From Taeniopygia guttata (Eukaryota; Chordata; Aves; Passeriformes; Estrildidae): a DNA stretch of 64,000 bases. Both the position numbers and the translations under genes were made by a program. The stretch is from the NCBI RefSeq assembly GCF_048771995.1, contig NC_133043.1, forward strand, positions 7,024,501-7,088,500. The letters run 5' to 3'. The notes below the pieces were generated by a model. The model saw only the letters and a program-made list of their open reading frames with translations, had not been told where the DNA came from and searched no databases. Positions 35,224 to 47,195 of the stretch are shown here, in pieces; the first letter of the stretch is position 1; the number at the start of each line of letters is the position of its first letter.

Positions 35224-38200
35224 CAGCACATGAAAAGCCACTTGCTTGCCAAATGCTGTGTCCATTGCATTTTCAAACAGCAGAACAGGTGAATAAACCA
35301 ACACAGGGCAGCTGGTTATGGAATAATTGTTCAATATAGGTCAAAAAGCATTGCCCTCAAAAAGTGGTGCTCCTCAGGAACCATTGCTGATCTCTGGCAG
35401 CCTCAGCTGAGGGAGAAAGTGGCTCTAATTACTCTGCAGACAGGTCTTTGGTGAAATGGATTTTAACTTTTCAAAATCAATTGGTAGAATCAACCTAGAG
35501 TAAAGTCTTTTCCTGATTAAATATCACTTCAACCTCCTTTGAAGACGAAATATTTACCTCTTAACTGCTCAAACTCTTAAGGAGAGACCTCCAGGGGACA
35601 GCAGAGAGGAGGAAGAACATCTTCATTTTCTTGGTGTTTGAAGGGGTAATCCTATCCTGCTTCCTTTGCTCCTGGCTCTCCAGAGTCTATTCTGCTTGAA
35701 AAGCTCAGCCTTCCAGATCTTTCCAGATTTGTACAGAACATTAACTGCAGCTTTTTGAATGCTTTGTGGGTTGCTGGAGTGATGCTTGCAAGCAGCTGAA
35801 GGCAGAAAGGAGTTCATGGCAGTGTGAGAAGTGCCTCATCTCAACGTGCTGCCTTGTGACACATGAGCATGAGTGTTCTCATTCTTCTTCTGCAGTGACG
35901 TTCTTTATTTTGCAGAAAACAACACTTGGAGAAAATGGATTTTTCTCCAGGGCCATGTCACCGAGGGCCACACTAGAGCCTGTCTTTACCTTGCTCTTCC
36001 TGCCTCGCTGTGCCATTTTTGTCACAATGAAGGACTGCCAGGTGTTGTGTGATGCACAAAACCAGGACCTAAGAGCCTCTTTTGTGCACATCTTGTTCCC
36101 ATCCTGAAATGTAAAAGCAAGGAAAGCTTCCTAGCAGCACCAGTAGGGAAATATCTGCTTTAGCAGAGCAGAAAGCTTTCCTGAGGGGCTGGCTACAAAC
36201 TTCCAGCTTCTGGGTCATGCAAAAAGCTTCATGCAAACCCATTTGTAGTTGCAGCCCATGAGGATTCTGCCAAAACTGAAGGTAGATCTCAAGCCAGATG
36301 TTTTATCTGTCATATATTGTAAAAAGAGAGCAATAAAATGCAATTTGTAACATCATCCTTTGAGATTTTACCTTTCAAAGCAAAGAACTTCGCTCAGGGT
36401 TATCACCTTGTTCTTGAAAGCAGAGAATCGGAACAATTAATTTAATTGAAATGTAAGTTTATGCCACTTCACTTGTTGGTAGACAATTTGTGGGCTTGGA
36501 ACAGGGCCATGTGTTTGCACCAGCAGGAAATTAAAATTGCCAACTCCAGGCCGATACTCTGTGCTGGTGACTCAAACTGTGGTGACAATTGAAGCTGTGT
36601 TTCAGAAGCAAAATATTAGCACTGATTGTGATTTTCCCTGTCAGAAAAGGAGCGTGGCAGTTGCTCAGAAATGTGATCCATTCAGGTTATAGGTTCTTAG
36701 GATTTTTTTGAGGAACACAATGCAATTTTTAGAGGATAGAAGCCCATGTTAATTATTTTGAAGGCCTGCAGAGAGCTCTCTGATATTGTTGCACACAGAC
36801 AGAAGAGCTGGGACCCTACCTGGTCACCACCACTGACGCAGATGAGTGTCACAATCTTAAATTTGCTATTTTTTTTTATTTCCCTGATCTTTCCATCTGT
36901 GTGCAACTGTGTGTTTTCAGTCATCAAGAACTGAAGGCAAATCCTGAGGATTGTCAGCAATACCTAATGGTGAGAGCCAGCTGTTTGCCTTTGCTAAATC
37001 TTTACATTGTAGTAAATATTAATATACATCAAATATTCGTGAGTGTCTCTGCTGTGTTTTCATGGGATACCATCAGGACAAGATCCTCTGTCTGGCCAGA
37101 GAAAGGAATTATAAATACCAAAGGAAATGAGCACATTTTTAGCTGGAATTCTGCTTTTCTGAGTGCTTTGAGGTCTGGGTACAGTGCCCATGGAATTTGC
37201 CATGGGGACAGCTTTGCTTTTCACCCTGAGGACACCACGGTGGCCTCCACCCACTGCAGAGCTCTGTCCCCTCCTCCTTTTGGTCCTGAGCAGGTTCTTT
37301 TGCTCTGAATTCAGCTCCTTTTCTCTCATTCTCTGGTTTTGGACAACTGTTTGGGGAGCAAAACATCTTCTAAGAATGAATCCATCCTGGCAGGGAAGCC
37401 AGAGGAGTTACCTGGCTCAGCACTCAGCTCCTGTATGAATTCCCACCAGAACTGGAGGAGAAATGCTCCATCCCTTTGTGAAACCCCAGATTCTCTGGGT
37501 GATGATGTGGTGCTTTTCTCCTGGAAATATTCACTTCAGGCTCTGGGTGAAGACCAAGGAGCCTGGTTTAGGGTAGGACAGAGCCAAGCAGGAGCACTGA
37601 GGGGTGGGAATGCACCTGTAAAGTGCCCTGAACTTTGCAAATTCCTCATCCAAGACAGCATTTTTTTTAAATTTTTTTTTTTTTGCAGCAAGTCGTGATT
37701 CCCCTTAACTCCCCCTCTTGCTACTGACACTGATGCATATCATGGTTGCTGTATAAATGTTCATTTAATCATAATGAGGCAGCAAACTCCCACATTCCCC
37801 TGGTGCCTGAGCTGCTTTCAGTGTAATTTTTAGTATAAAAATATCTACTAGAGGGTAAGGAGAGGTATCAACAAGTTTTATTTTTTTTGTTCTTTTAAGT
37901 TTGCAGATGATCCAGCACAGCCTGTATTTTATTGTTGCTGACAGTTCCACTATGACTAAATACAAACTTAAATTTACAGCTGGAATGGAGGGATGAGGGA
38001 TGGAGGGGGAAGATTTTCCAGTGAGAAGTGTTGTGAAATAGAAATTTGTGTGTTCTGGAAGGAGCTCAGAGATTCTGATTCATAAAAAAGAAAAATTTAA
38101 AATAAATAAAGTAGAAATTATAAAATAATTTCCTCTGGCAGCAGATGCTCCCAGCTGCTGGCACGGGCAGGAAGCAGCACACCCAGGACAGATGACTTGT

Positions 38201-40503
38201 TGCCACAATTTTCACTTTCTCTGTCTGAAGCTATCCAGGCTTGCAGCCCAGAAGGAAAAGAACCAGAATGTACAATTTCAGAGTGTTCTGACCATTAATT
38301 GTGAATCTCCTCCTTGAAATAAGGCGTTCTAACAATGGCCAGAAAAAAAATGGTACATTTTAGTCTTTTCTCATAAGAAAATTAACTCCTTATGTTCATT
38401 TGCTCTGCACATATCAGCCTTTCTGACTGTTCCCCTGGTTAATTTTGAGTGCCTCGACCAAATTCAGCTAAAGCAAACAAAGATTTCAGAAATTCAAGGT
38501 TTGTAAATACAAACAGCAGTTGAGGACTATAGGATCTGATTATAGGACCAATTATAGGATCTGTGGAAGGGGGAAAGGTGTGAATCCAGGATTTCAGTAT
38601 TCTTGCAGGTATCTACAAAGGTTGGAGGTGTTACAAATTCCCCCAACTGTGGGAGAACTCCAGGAGGATTTGAGCCGTATTATCTCTGCCTGTAACCTTC
38701 AATTCTTGCTCTGACTCTTGTATGAGAGGAAAGAAAAAGTCACTAGCGTGAAATCAGTCAAGAAGATTGAAAATTGGGATGTTTTTTATTCATAAAGTTC
38801 ATGGATTTGCTGCTGTAGGATCTTGAGGAAATCAGAGCAAGCTGATGCTGCTCTTGTATCCATCAAAAGTGAAAAATCACCTCAAACATCAGAGAGGGGC
38901 AGATGTGGCTTGGGCAGTGTTGGCTCCTCACTGGCTTTTGGCTGTCTCACACCAGGGCAAACCCTTCCCCAGTTTAATTTTACAGGTGTGGGTAGGAAAT
39001 ATTTCCACTTTCTTTGTTTAAAACCTGCTGCCTTGTGGCTTCACTCAATAAATTGCAGGAAAAAATGGCTGGGCAAGGTAGGCTTTTGTGGAAACTCACT
39101 TTTCCCACTGACATGGAGTTATCCACTATATCCTTCATCAGGAAAGCACACAGTTTTTCCTGGAAAAATAACTACTTTGTGTCTTTTTAGCTCAGAAATG
39201 AAAGTGAGGTTCATTCCAGCTGATGCTGGATATCTGAGCAGCAGCCTGTTCTCTCTCTGAGGCGTTTTCACAGCTGGGTAGCTTTACCCTGCTGTCACAC
39301 TGTCCCAAAAACTCTGCCTCTCATCACCTGCACAGCAATTCCTCCCCTGCAGGTGCTGGGTGGGCAGCAGCAGTCGGGGGTGGCTTCCTGCCCCTTCTGC
39401 TCAGGGCTTTTATGGGATTTTCACAGTCCATTTCCTCTCCATTCTGCTCCATTGGGAGCACTGTGCCTTCCTGCAGGCTTGTGAGACGTGGCATGCTCAG
39501 GTGCTGTATTTGCATTCTATAAAAACCATTATTGCCTTTGCAAAACACCTTCTGGTCATAAGAAATGTGAATTTTATTCTAAACAGGACAGAAGTGATTA
39601 GTAAAGTTTATATTAGTACTGGCAAGGAGTTCCATTTGCTCATCTTTTGAAGTCCAGTGGCATTTTTGTGGTCTTCAATGGAAAAATTGGGAGACTGGAA
39701 TAGCGTGGTGACATCAATACATCTTTTATTTCCTAATTGAGCTCTTAATCAAAGAAAAATGAGGATGTTTCAATTCACTTCTCACTCCCTCAACAAACAA
39801 GGATGCTAAGTGCCAGAAAAATGTTGTAATGATTGTGTTGTGTGGGTCCTCTTAAAATGAAGCAAGTGCTTTAAATGGAATTATGGTAATGATGTGATCA
39901 TTGTCTGGGCTGGCTTAATGAGTTTAGCTGCTGCTGCAATATTAAATGCTTTGCACTTAAGAAAAACACCTCCTGTTCCACTTCAAAAAGATCAGAAAAA
40001 GCTGCTGGAGCTTTTGCTGTGCTGCTGGATACATCACATGGGGCTCTACACCCTGCCAAAATTACTGCTGGTTTGGACACTCTGGTCCTCTGTGGGTTTG
40101 GCAGCTCTGGTGCTTCAACATAAACACAGGAATGGGCTCTTGGAGGATGTACTTTGAGTGGATTAATAAATGATGTGAACATTTCAGAGATGGGGAGAAA
40201 GCGCCTGGAGAGTGCTTCATATCTGTGTTTAAAAAAGTGAGATGAATAAAAGAGGGTTCTGTATCAGTTTGACATAATTAATCTGGGAATTGGGGGTGTG
40301 GCAGGGACAAAATCGAGGTGCAAGGGGTCAGGAAGGAGAGAAAAGATTCCATAAATGTTCTGTTAAACCATCTCCAGCTGTGTCCCAAGGACACTTCCCT
40401 CAGTGGTGCTGCTTTGGCTCCTCTGGGCAGTGCTGCCCTGGGGATGGGAGCTCTGGGAATGTCTCCCTGTCTCACCTGGGGTCCTGCAGAGGCCAGGGAG
40501 AGG
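35224..40503. other. Intergenic sequence
   Basis: About 5.3 kb without a supportable gene. It contains a poly-T tract near 37664-37684 and AT-rich stretches near 38090-38120. I recognise no transposon and no exon-like segment with family motifs. Confidence 0.6.
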
Positions 40504-40849
40504 CAAAAGGCAGGTGGGGATGGAGAAAACCTGCTTGGCTTTGCTGGGGAGCTCTTCTTGAGCATTCCCAGTCAAGAGGCAGGTGGGGATGGAGAAAACC
40601 TGCTTGGCTTTGATGGGGAACTCTTCTTGAGCATTCCCAGTCAAAAAGGCACGTGGGGATGGAGAAAATCTGCATGGTTTTACTGGGGAGCTCTTCTTGA
40701 GTAGTCCCAGTCAAAAGGCAGGTGGGGATGGAGAAAACCTGCATGGCTTTGCTGGAGAGCTTTTCTTGAGCATTCCCAGTCAAAAAGGCACACGGGGATG
40801 GAGAAAACCTGCATGGTTTTACTGGGAACTCTTCTTGGGCAGTCCCAAT
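40504..40849 (+). repeat. 69/70-bp tandem repeat, 5 units
   Basis: Units start at 40504, 40573, 40642, 40712 and 40781; each contains GGGGATGGAGAAAA and CTCTTCTTGAG (or close variants). Units 3 and 5 share variants (GGCAC at the start, TGGTTTTACTGGG, AGTCCCA), while units 2 and 4 share the other forms. The array therefore shows a dimeric (about 139-bp) pattern within the monomers. Confidence 0.95.
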
Positions 40850-41699
40850 CTGCTGGAAATTCCAGGCAAAGGACAGAAACACGCCCATGCAGGGGAGCCC
40901 AATCTTAATGTAGTTTTTTTGTTTGAAAAAAACCCCAATTATTTAGCTTGGACTGTGGAAAAGCTCTTTGTTTTTGCATGAATACTTTAAAACTGAAATT
41001 GAGGGACCTCTCAGCCACATGAGTTGTTTCTGTGTGATTATTCTGCAGGATGAGGTGTCTCCCATTGTCAGACCCTGTTTTGAGCAGGTTCACGTTCCTG
41101 ACTGCCCAGGGCTTCTCTTCAGCACTGATTTTCATTTTTAAAGTGCACAATCTAAATGCTTCCAACCTTGATGATTGTGTAAAGCCAGGTCAGGCCTGAG
41201 GATGGCATCTTTGGGAATGAGCATGTTTGTATAGGAAATCTAAAATTAATTTCCAGGCTGTTAAACTTTAATTAAATTTTGCTGCTCAATAATGGTGTTT
41301 TGTATCTTCTGTTAATTCCTCAAAAAACCTAATTCAAACATCCTTGACCTCTGCGGGGAGATGTGAGTACATGTGAGCTACTTATGGATTCTGGTATGGT
41401 GAGAAAAGAAATTATTTCTCCCTCATCATTGGAAACTCATTCACAGTGTCTGAAAAATTTTGAATTAAAGAAAATTTTCATAGACTCGCCTGGGGCATTA
41501 AAGAGATTTGGAGCATTAATACAGAGATGTGCTTCATGCTGTGGTGTGCATGACAAAAATGGGAAGGGGTTAAGGAATATGCAGGAAGTCAAAGACAGGC
41601 ATTAAATCATCCCTCAGGTGACAGAGCTCTCATTCCCAGCATGTGTCTGGACACAGATTCAGATTCTGCTCTTCACACCAGAAAAATATCAGTTTTTAA
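40850..41699. other. Intergenic sequence
   Basis: About 850 bases of ordinary AT-rich sequence between the tandem array and the G-depleted block. No gene or repeat is recognised. Confidence 0.55.
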
Positions 41700-42130
41700 A
41701 AAAATAAGCAAATAGTAAAATAAACAAACAAATATTAAAATAAACAAATGTTTAAATAATTATAATCTATAAAACATTTTAACAAACAACAACAAAAAAA
41801 CCTATACTTCCCCCCACAAAAAAACCCTCAATTCCCAAAAATAAAAATAATTTTTAAAATAAATAATAAAAATCTTTACCTTTAAACAATTCATCTTTAA
41901 AACCATACCCCATAAATTAACATAAGCCATAAACACAACTATTAAAAATCTTATAAAAAAAGCTTCACAATTACAAATTTTCCCAAACAACTACAATTCA
42001 TAAAAAAAACCCCACAAAACCCCCTAGTTTTTCTTATAAAGAAATCTCTATAACATAAACAAATAAAACTTCTCTCCCTAAATAAACTAAATAAAAATTT
42101 TTTTTAAAAGTATAATAATTAAATAATAAT
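41700..42130 (+). repeat. G-depleted, A-rich block (strand-asymmetric)
   Basis: In 41761-42120 I count 5 G against 75 C in 360 bases; the rest is A and T with A dominant. There is no CpG. The sequence is not a short-period simple repeat: C-clusters such as CTTCCCCCCAC and CTTCTCTCCC stand in non-repetitive order. Such asymmetry could arise from G-to-A deamination of a retroelement in sense orientation, or from an unusual low-complexity history. No element is identified. Confidence 0.7.
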
Positions 42131-42500
42131 ATTTTAATAATAAACAAGACTACAAACAATATTTTATTTAGATTATTATACATTATAAATGATTATTATA
42201 ATCAATACATTATATATAATTAATATATAAATATATATAATATATATGCTTATATAGAATTATATAGTTAATATAATATAGAATATATTTATATATTATT
42301 ACAATGAATATAGTATATTATATATATTACATAGTATAAAATTTATAATCTATATTTAAAATTATATATATTAAAATATATAAAATATAATATATAATAT
42401 ATATAATTTATATATATATATAAATTATAAAATTTATAATCTATATGTTATTTAATAAATGATATATATTTTATAATAAATAATAATACATTAAAAAATT
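42131..42500. repeat. AT dinucleotide-rich satellite-like tract
   Basis: About 370 bases are almost purely A and T, with many TATATA and AATATA stretches and only scattered G or C. It continues directly from the G-depleted block. Self-complementary runs could form cruciforms. Confidence 0.9.
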
Positions 42501-43348
42501 TTATTTTGTAGCATTATTTCAATGAAAACTGTTACCAGGAATTCTGGCACATGGAATTTCTGATATGCTGAAGTATTTTTTTTTCTTATCCTGTCCTGAT
42601 GTATATACTTAGCAGTGTGGCAGGAGACAAAGGAAATGTGTCCCCATGAATTATGTGGAGCAAATGTTCTGCTTTTTTCATTTAGTCAATTAAGACTCTG
42701 TTTGTAAGTACAAAATGTTTGTTCTAGACAAACTGAAAGATGGAGTTGAGCTGGGGCTGCATTTCCCAGGAACAAACAGTCCCATGGAATGTGTGCTCTC
42801 TGTTTGGAGCCGGGAGAAATGTCAAATGCGAGATTTGGTGAAACCTCTCTGCTTTCTCTGTGTGAATATTAATGATGGTGGCTTGTTGTTTTCATGATAA
42901 ACTCTTTTAAATCGCTGGAAAGAAATCCACCATTTCTACAAGCACGCCTGGATGAGTCACATTCATTTATTAGAAAGGTAATTTTGGTTGGTTTCTGACT
43001 CTAAAAAAACAATGCCCTGCATAATTTCATTGTGGCTTTCATTTAAAAACACACACATACTTTTATTTTTAACATAACGAGCAGGCTTTAATTTAAACTT
43101 TCTGGGGAAGGGAAACTTTAATCCATCCCATTCCTGCTAGTTTGATGCCAGTGCCAGGAAGAGAAACTTGGAGAGGGGTTGCAGGTGAGCAGAGAAAAGC
43201 TGCAGAGTAGCAGGAAGGATTTCACAGGAAGGATTTTGTGGGAACTCAAAATGCCCCTCAGACATTTTTGGATGTTCTGGGCCTGGGTCAGAAGCATTTG
43301 AGACCCTGGCAGGCAGCTGGAAACAGCTGTGATTTTGGGTTTGAGCCA
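42501..43348. other. Intergenic sequence
   Basis: About 850 bases of ordinary sequence between the AT-rich tract and the next LTR. No gene is recognised. Confidence 0.5.
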
Positions 43349-43862
43349 TGGAATGATTTACCAACCTTGCAGGAAGAACAAGAAGTCACAAAAGTTTAGA
43401 TATTAGAATAGAAGTAGTTACAAAGTAAAGGGAAGAATTTTTGAGTGCTGTACAAGGGGGGTTTTGGTTTTGTACATGGGGGTCAGAGGTTTTAAGATGG
43501 AGGGATTTGGGCCTGTCCTGTCCTCCCTCTTTCTCCTTCCTCACCTCCATGTTCTTGGTGATGTTGGCACTCACAGATTGGTTTAGAGTAGAAAGGCACC
43601 ATTTAATATAGGTAATAGGCATTGGGGACAAACTGTACCCATGGAACACGTAATGTACCATATAAAAGACAGCAGCAGCCCTGGGCAGAGGGGGAGAGAA
43701 GAAGCAGTCGGGAGTCAGAGAGGATGTCAGGGTGTGTGTGTGCCTCTGCCTGAGCTGTGAGCAAACCACAGCAGCCCCAGAAGGAAATCTTTTAGATAAC
43801 TTGCAATAAACTGCCTTGAGACCAAATAACAGAGACTGCTGAGCCTTTCTTTGGAAGCACAA
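43349..43862 (+). mobile_element. Solo LTR of an endogenous retrovirus
   Basis: An LTR-like layout on the + strand: TATA box TATAAAAG at 43661-43668, poly(A) signal AATAAA at 43805-43810, and a tail GACTGCTGAGCCTTTCTTTG typical of passerine LTR U5 regions. The U3 segment has the TTAGAATAGAAGTAGTTAC stretch seen in such elements. Borders are approximate (start between 43345 and 43380, end between 43862 and 43932). No viral coding sequence adjoins it. Confidence 0.7.
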
Positions 43863-46544
43863 AATTTGACCAACAAGGCTCTTTCCTAGTGTTTTACTCT
43901 GCCATACCTGGAAACAGTAGGTAGAAAACATTGCTATTTGCTATTCCAAAGTCAGGACAAATGCTGGTTCCCTAATATAGAACCATATTTATTATTTCTT
44001 TATTAAGAACCTGTTTGAGGGTTTTTTTGTTTGTTTGTTTTGTTTGGTTTTTTTCCTTCCTGGATTTTTCTCCAGTGTCTGCCCGTGGATTATCCCATCT
44101 CATCGCGGAGATCCACCCTGACTTGTTCCTGATCTGTTCCTGCTTTTCCAAACGTATTGCAGGTTTCCTTATCAGCTTCACCACCCCAATTACATCCCTC
44201 TAACCTCTAACCTCTGGGTGCAGGGAATATCCCAAAGCCACAGGTGTTTTTGTAGCTCATTTTTTGTGCTTTTTAGCCAAGGCATGATTAAATATCCCGA
44301 CCCTTTCTCCTCTCTCCCATCAGCATGAAATACTGGATTTTGAAACTCTCCAGGAGGATGCAAAAAGAATGCTGAGGTATGAATGAAACAATCTTTTCCA
44401 AAGGTAAGCAGCCTGGAAAAATGTGCATTTTGGAGTCACAAAGGGTTGATTCCTGACAGTTTCCACTTGGAGTAAATCCTGGTGAGTAAATCCTTGTGTA
44501 ACACGGGAGGCCAAGACAGATGAGCACAGCAGCCTCTCCTCCTTTCTAACCAGTGATGGCAGAGGCAGTTTTGGGTTTGTTCTGTGACATTTCTAAAGCC
44601 TGACTCTGTTTGATCTGCTGCTGATCTTGCCTGGAGGAAACTCAAGAGTGAGGTGTCTTGGCTTGAGCGAGATCAATTTCTTTTGGTTTTGGATGAACAC
44701 CAGATCATTTCTCATGGTGACATTTAGCCCTTGGAGATCCTTCCCCAAATGACTGATGTGGGTTGGCAAACACAGAGCTGGGCTGGGCTTGGTGCCACAG
44801 GGACTTTTCTTGTCCTGGTGCCCTGAGGGCAGGGAGTGTGTGAGGCAGAGCAGGTGCCCCTTGCTCATCCCTGGCTGGTGATGGCCAAGATAAAGGCTCC
44901 AGATCTCTGTTCTTTTGGTGTTATCTCTAGAGCATGAGAGCTTTGGGATGTAGAGAGAAAAGTGGCTGGAGAGAGGTCAAAAACTGAGCCATTGCAGAGA
45001 CCAAATACCCTAAATCTTCAATCCAACTGTGGTTCTTGGCCACTGATGCAGCTACAGAAGCCTTTATTACATAATTCAGTTTTACCAGGGTACATTTCAT
45101 AACCAAAACATCATTTGAAAGCACACTGTTTCCAAATTCAGCCCATCCTGAGAACAAAAAGACTTTGTGAGCTGTTTTTGGTGACACCCTGGGAGCCAGC
45201 AGCCAGCAGCAGTCTGCCCAGGAGGAGCTGCAGGTTCTGCCTTGTGCTTTCTGCTTGTCTGAATCAATGAAATGACAGAACCCCACAGGCTGGGAGGGCA
45301 CATCCCGTGGTTTGCCCTGAAGCAGGTACTGGGTTGCTGCTGTTTTCAGCCCTTATTTAACAAAAGAAGCTTCATAGAGATGACAAGGCAGTGAACAACA
45401 ACATGACACTTGATTTCATTTTAATTTGGACAGGGCAATGAAGCCACATGTCAACACAGCAGGAAATTAGATTTTGATTTTTTTTTTTTAAATAAAATGC
45501 AATGGTGTTATGCTAAAATCCCATAAAATCTTGGAGGTAATGAAGGGGGGAGTGTAAATATTGATGCCCCAAAGCCTGGAAGTTTATGAGGCATTAAAGA
45601 AGTGCCTGGAGCTCTTTGGTGCCCTGTAAATTGTTCTGTTACATAAGCATGTCTTCTTATGGCTTAACTCGTCCATACAAAATCCCCCCAGGCTGATAAC
45701 AGGAGATGCCTCAGCCTAGAAAATCTGTTACTTATTTACTTTACAAGTTTGGAGGAGTGAGGAAGCTTAGCTGTATTTAAGTCTTTCTGGGCTCAATGGT
45801 TGCTCCACAGCAAAAATTGCTGTTTTGGCCATAAAGCTGCATCCAAGATTAGCTTCCCACTGAGCTTGAACTCAAATTATATTTGTAGCCTCAAATTCCT
45901 GCAATTCCACTAAGGATTTTTCTGCAAATTGTAAAAAAAAAAGTTGTGTGATAAGGAAAGTGTGTCCAGGAATGCTCAGCACATATCTGGCCCTGGCTAA
46001 ACCATGGGGATGCTGCCAGTGTTTTGAGGAAGCTGAGCTGGGAAAGGTTTGTGGCAGCTGGCTGAATTTGGGTCAGCCTGGACCACATCTCCAGCATCCA
46101 GATGTCCTCCCTGCCCCAGTGAAATAATCACCCAGGCAGTTGCTACAGCTGCAGCCATGTGTGTGAGCAGCTTTTTCCTTCAGAGGGCTTAAACAGCCTG
46201 AACAACAAGGAAAAATCAAATGATTCTTTATGGAATCTGCATCCCTGGGCGTGAAAGCAGCCTTGGACAGCTCAGAAATGCCTTGAAATTATCTTTGTGT
46301 GTGTGGAGCCAGTTCACATATTCTGGCACTCCGTGGTGCTGGAGCAACTGAAGCTCAGTGCTGCCCAGGAGATGAGGGTTTGTGAGGGTGGCACTGTCCC
46401 TGACTGCTGGTGGCACTGGCTGCCAGGACATCCCCAACCTGCCCCAGGGTGGCTGGGACTAGGGGAAGGTGGAATCCTGCAGTGCTGCACAGAACTCTGT
46501 GTTTGCATGGCAAAACAAAGAGATTTTCATTGGTAAAGGGCCTT
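43863..46544. other. Intergenic sequence
   Basis: About 2.7 kb without a supportable gene. It contains a T/G simple tract near 44018-44057 and a poly-T run near 45479. Nothing else is recognised. Confidence 0.55.
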
Positions 46545-46697
46545 GTGTAGTTTTTTTCTGGGTATTTTTTGTGGGGTTTGTTTTGAGTGGTTTTTTTTTT
46601 TTGTTTTGGTTTTGTGGGTTTTTTGGGGTTTTTTTGTTTGTTTGGTTTTTTTTTGGTTTTTTTTTTTTTTTTTTTTTTTTGTTTTTTTTTTGTTTAA
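46545..46697 (+). repeat. T/G-rich, C-depleted tract
   Basis: About 150 bases made of T runs broken by G and GG with only one C, including a long poly-T. On the minus strand it is poly(A) broken by C. It could have grown from a poly-T seed by slippage. Confidence 0.9.
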
Positions 46698-46902
46698 ATG
46701 TCCCTGCTGCTGCACTGAAAAGAGAAGCTGAAGGGCAGATTGTTGCCAGTGCAGAAGGAGTTGGTGAAGTTTCTTTGCAGCTGAGGATGTTCTCTGGCAT
46801 CAGGCAGCTGATGTCCTGCCTACATGTGGTGACCTACAGCACCTCCAGGCTATCTTTGTCCCTCTTTCCTTCCAGTACACTGCACCTGGCACAGAATTTG
46901 GG

Positions 46903-46970
46903 CTGTTGTTTTTATTTTTTAAATTTGTTTTTTATTTTTAAAATTTAGGCTGTTGTTTTTATTTTTAAAA
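46903..46970 (+). repeat. Short duplicate of GGCTGTTGTTTTTATTTTT
   Basis: GGCTGTTGTTTTTATTTTT occurs near 46903 and again near 46949, separated by T/A-rich sequence. Minor local duplication. Confidence 0.75.
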
Positions 46971-46984
46971 GCAATCTATAGCAA

Positions 46985-47195
46985 TGTCCTGGGGTGATTT
47001 TACAACACTTGTATCCCCTTTAATCTGTTTAGGCCAAACAAAAGTTTTGCACCTTTAAGACTTCTAACCCCTGTAACTTCTCAGCCAGCTTGAGAGCAGG
47101 TTGCTCTTGGCTGAACACGAATTTTTGTAAGATTTCACCGAAAACTGTCCGTTTTCAATGCTTTATTTCTATCTTGGTTGATAGAAAGCAGAAAA
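46985..47195 (+). mobile_element. Partial LTR of an endogenous retrovirus
   Basis: The stretch starts TGTCCTGGGGTGATTTTA, the 5' end of a widespread avian LTR type, and continues with TTGTATCCC, TAATCTGTTTAGGCC and the segment GCTCTTGGCTGAACACGAA. The typical right end with poly(A) signal and CA terminus is not seen, so the copy appears 3'-truncated. Recognition is by memory of similar LTRs. Confidence 0.6.

Noticed and set aside
41802..41990. A minus-strand frame rich in Phe, Ile and Val that resembles a membrane protein.
   Set aside because: It lies in the G-depleted block, where T-rich minus-strand codons produce hydrophobic residues by composition alone.
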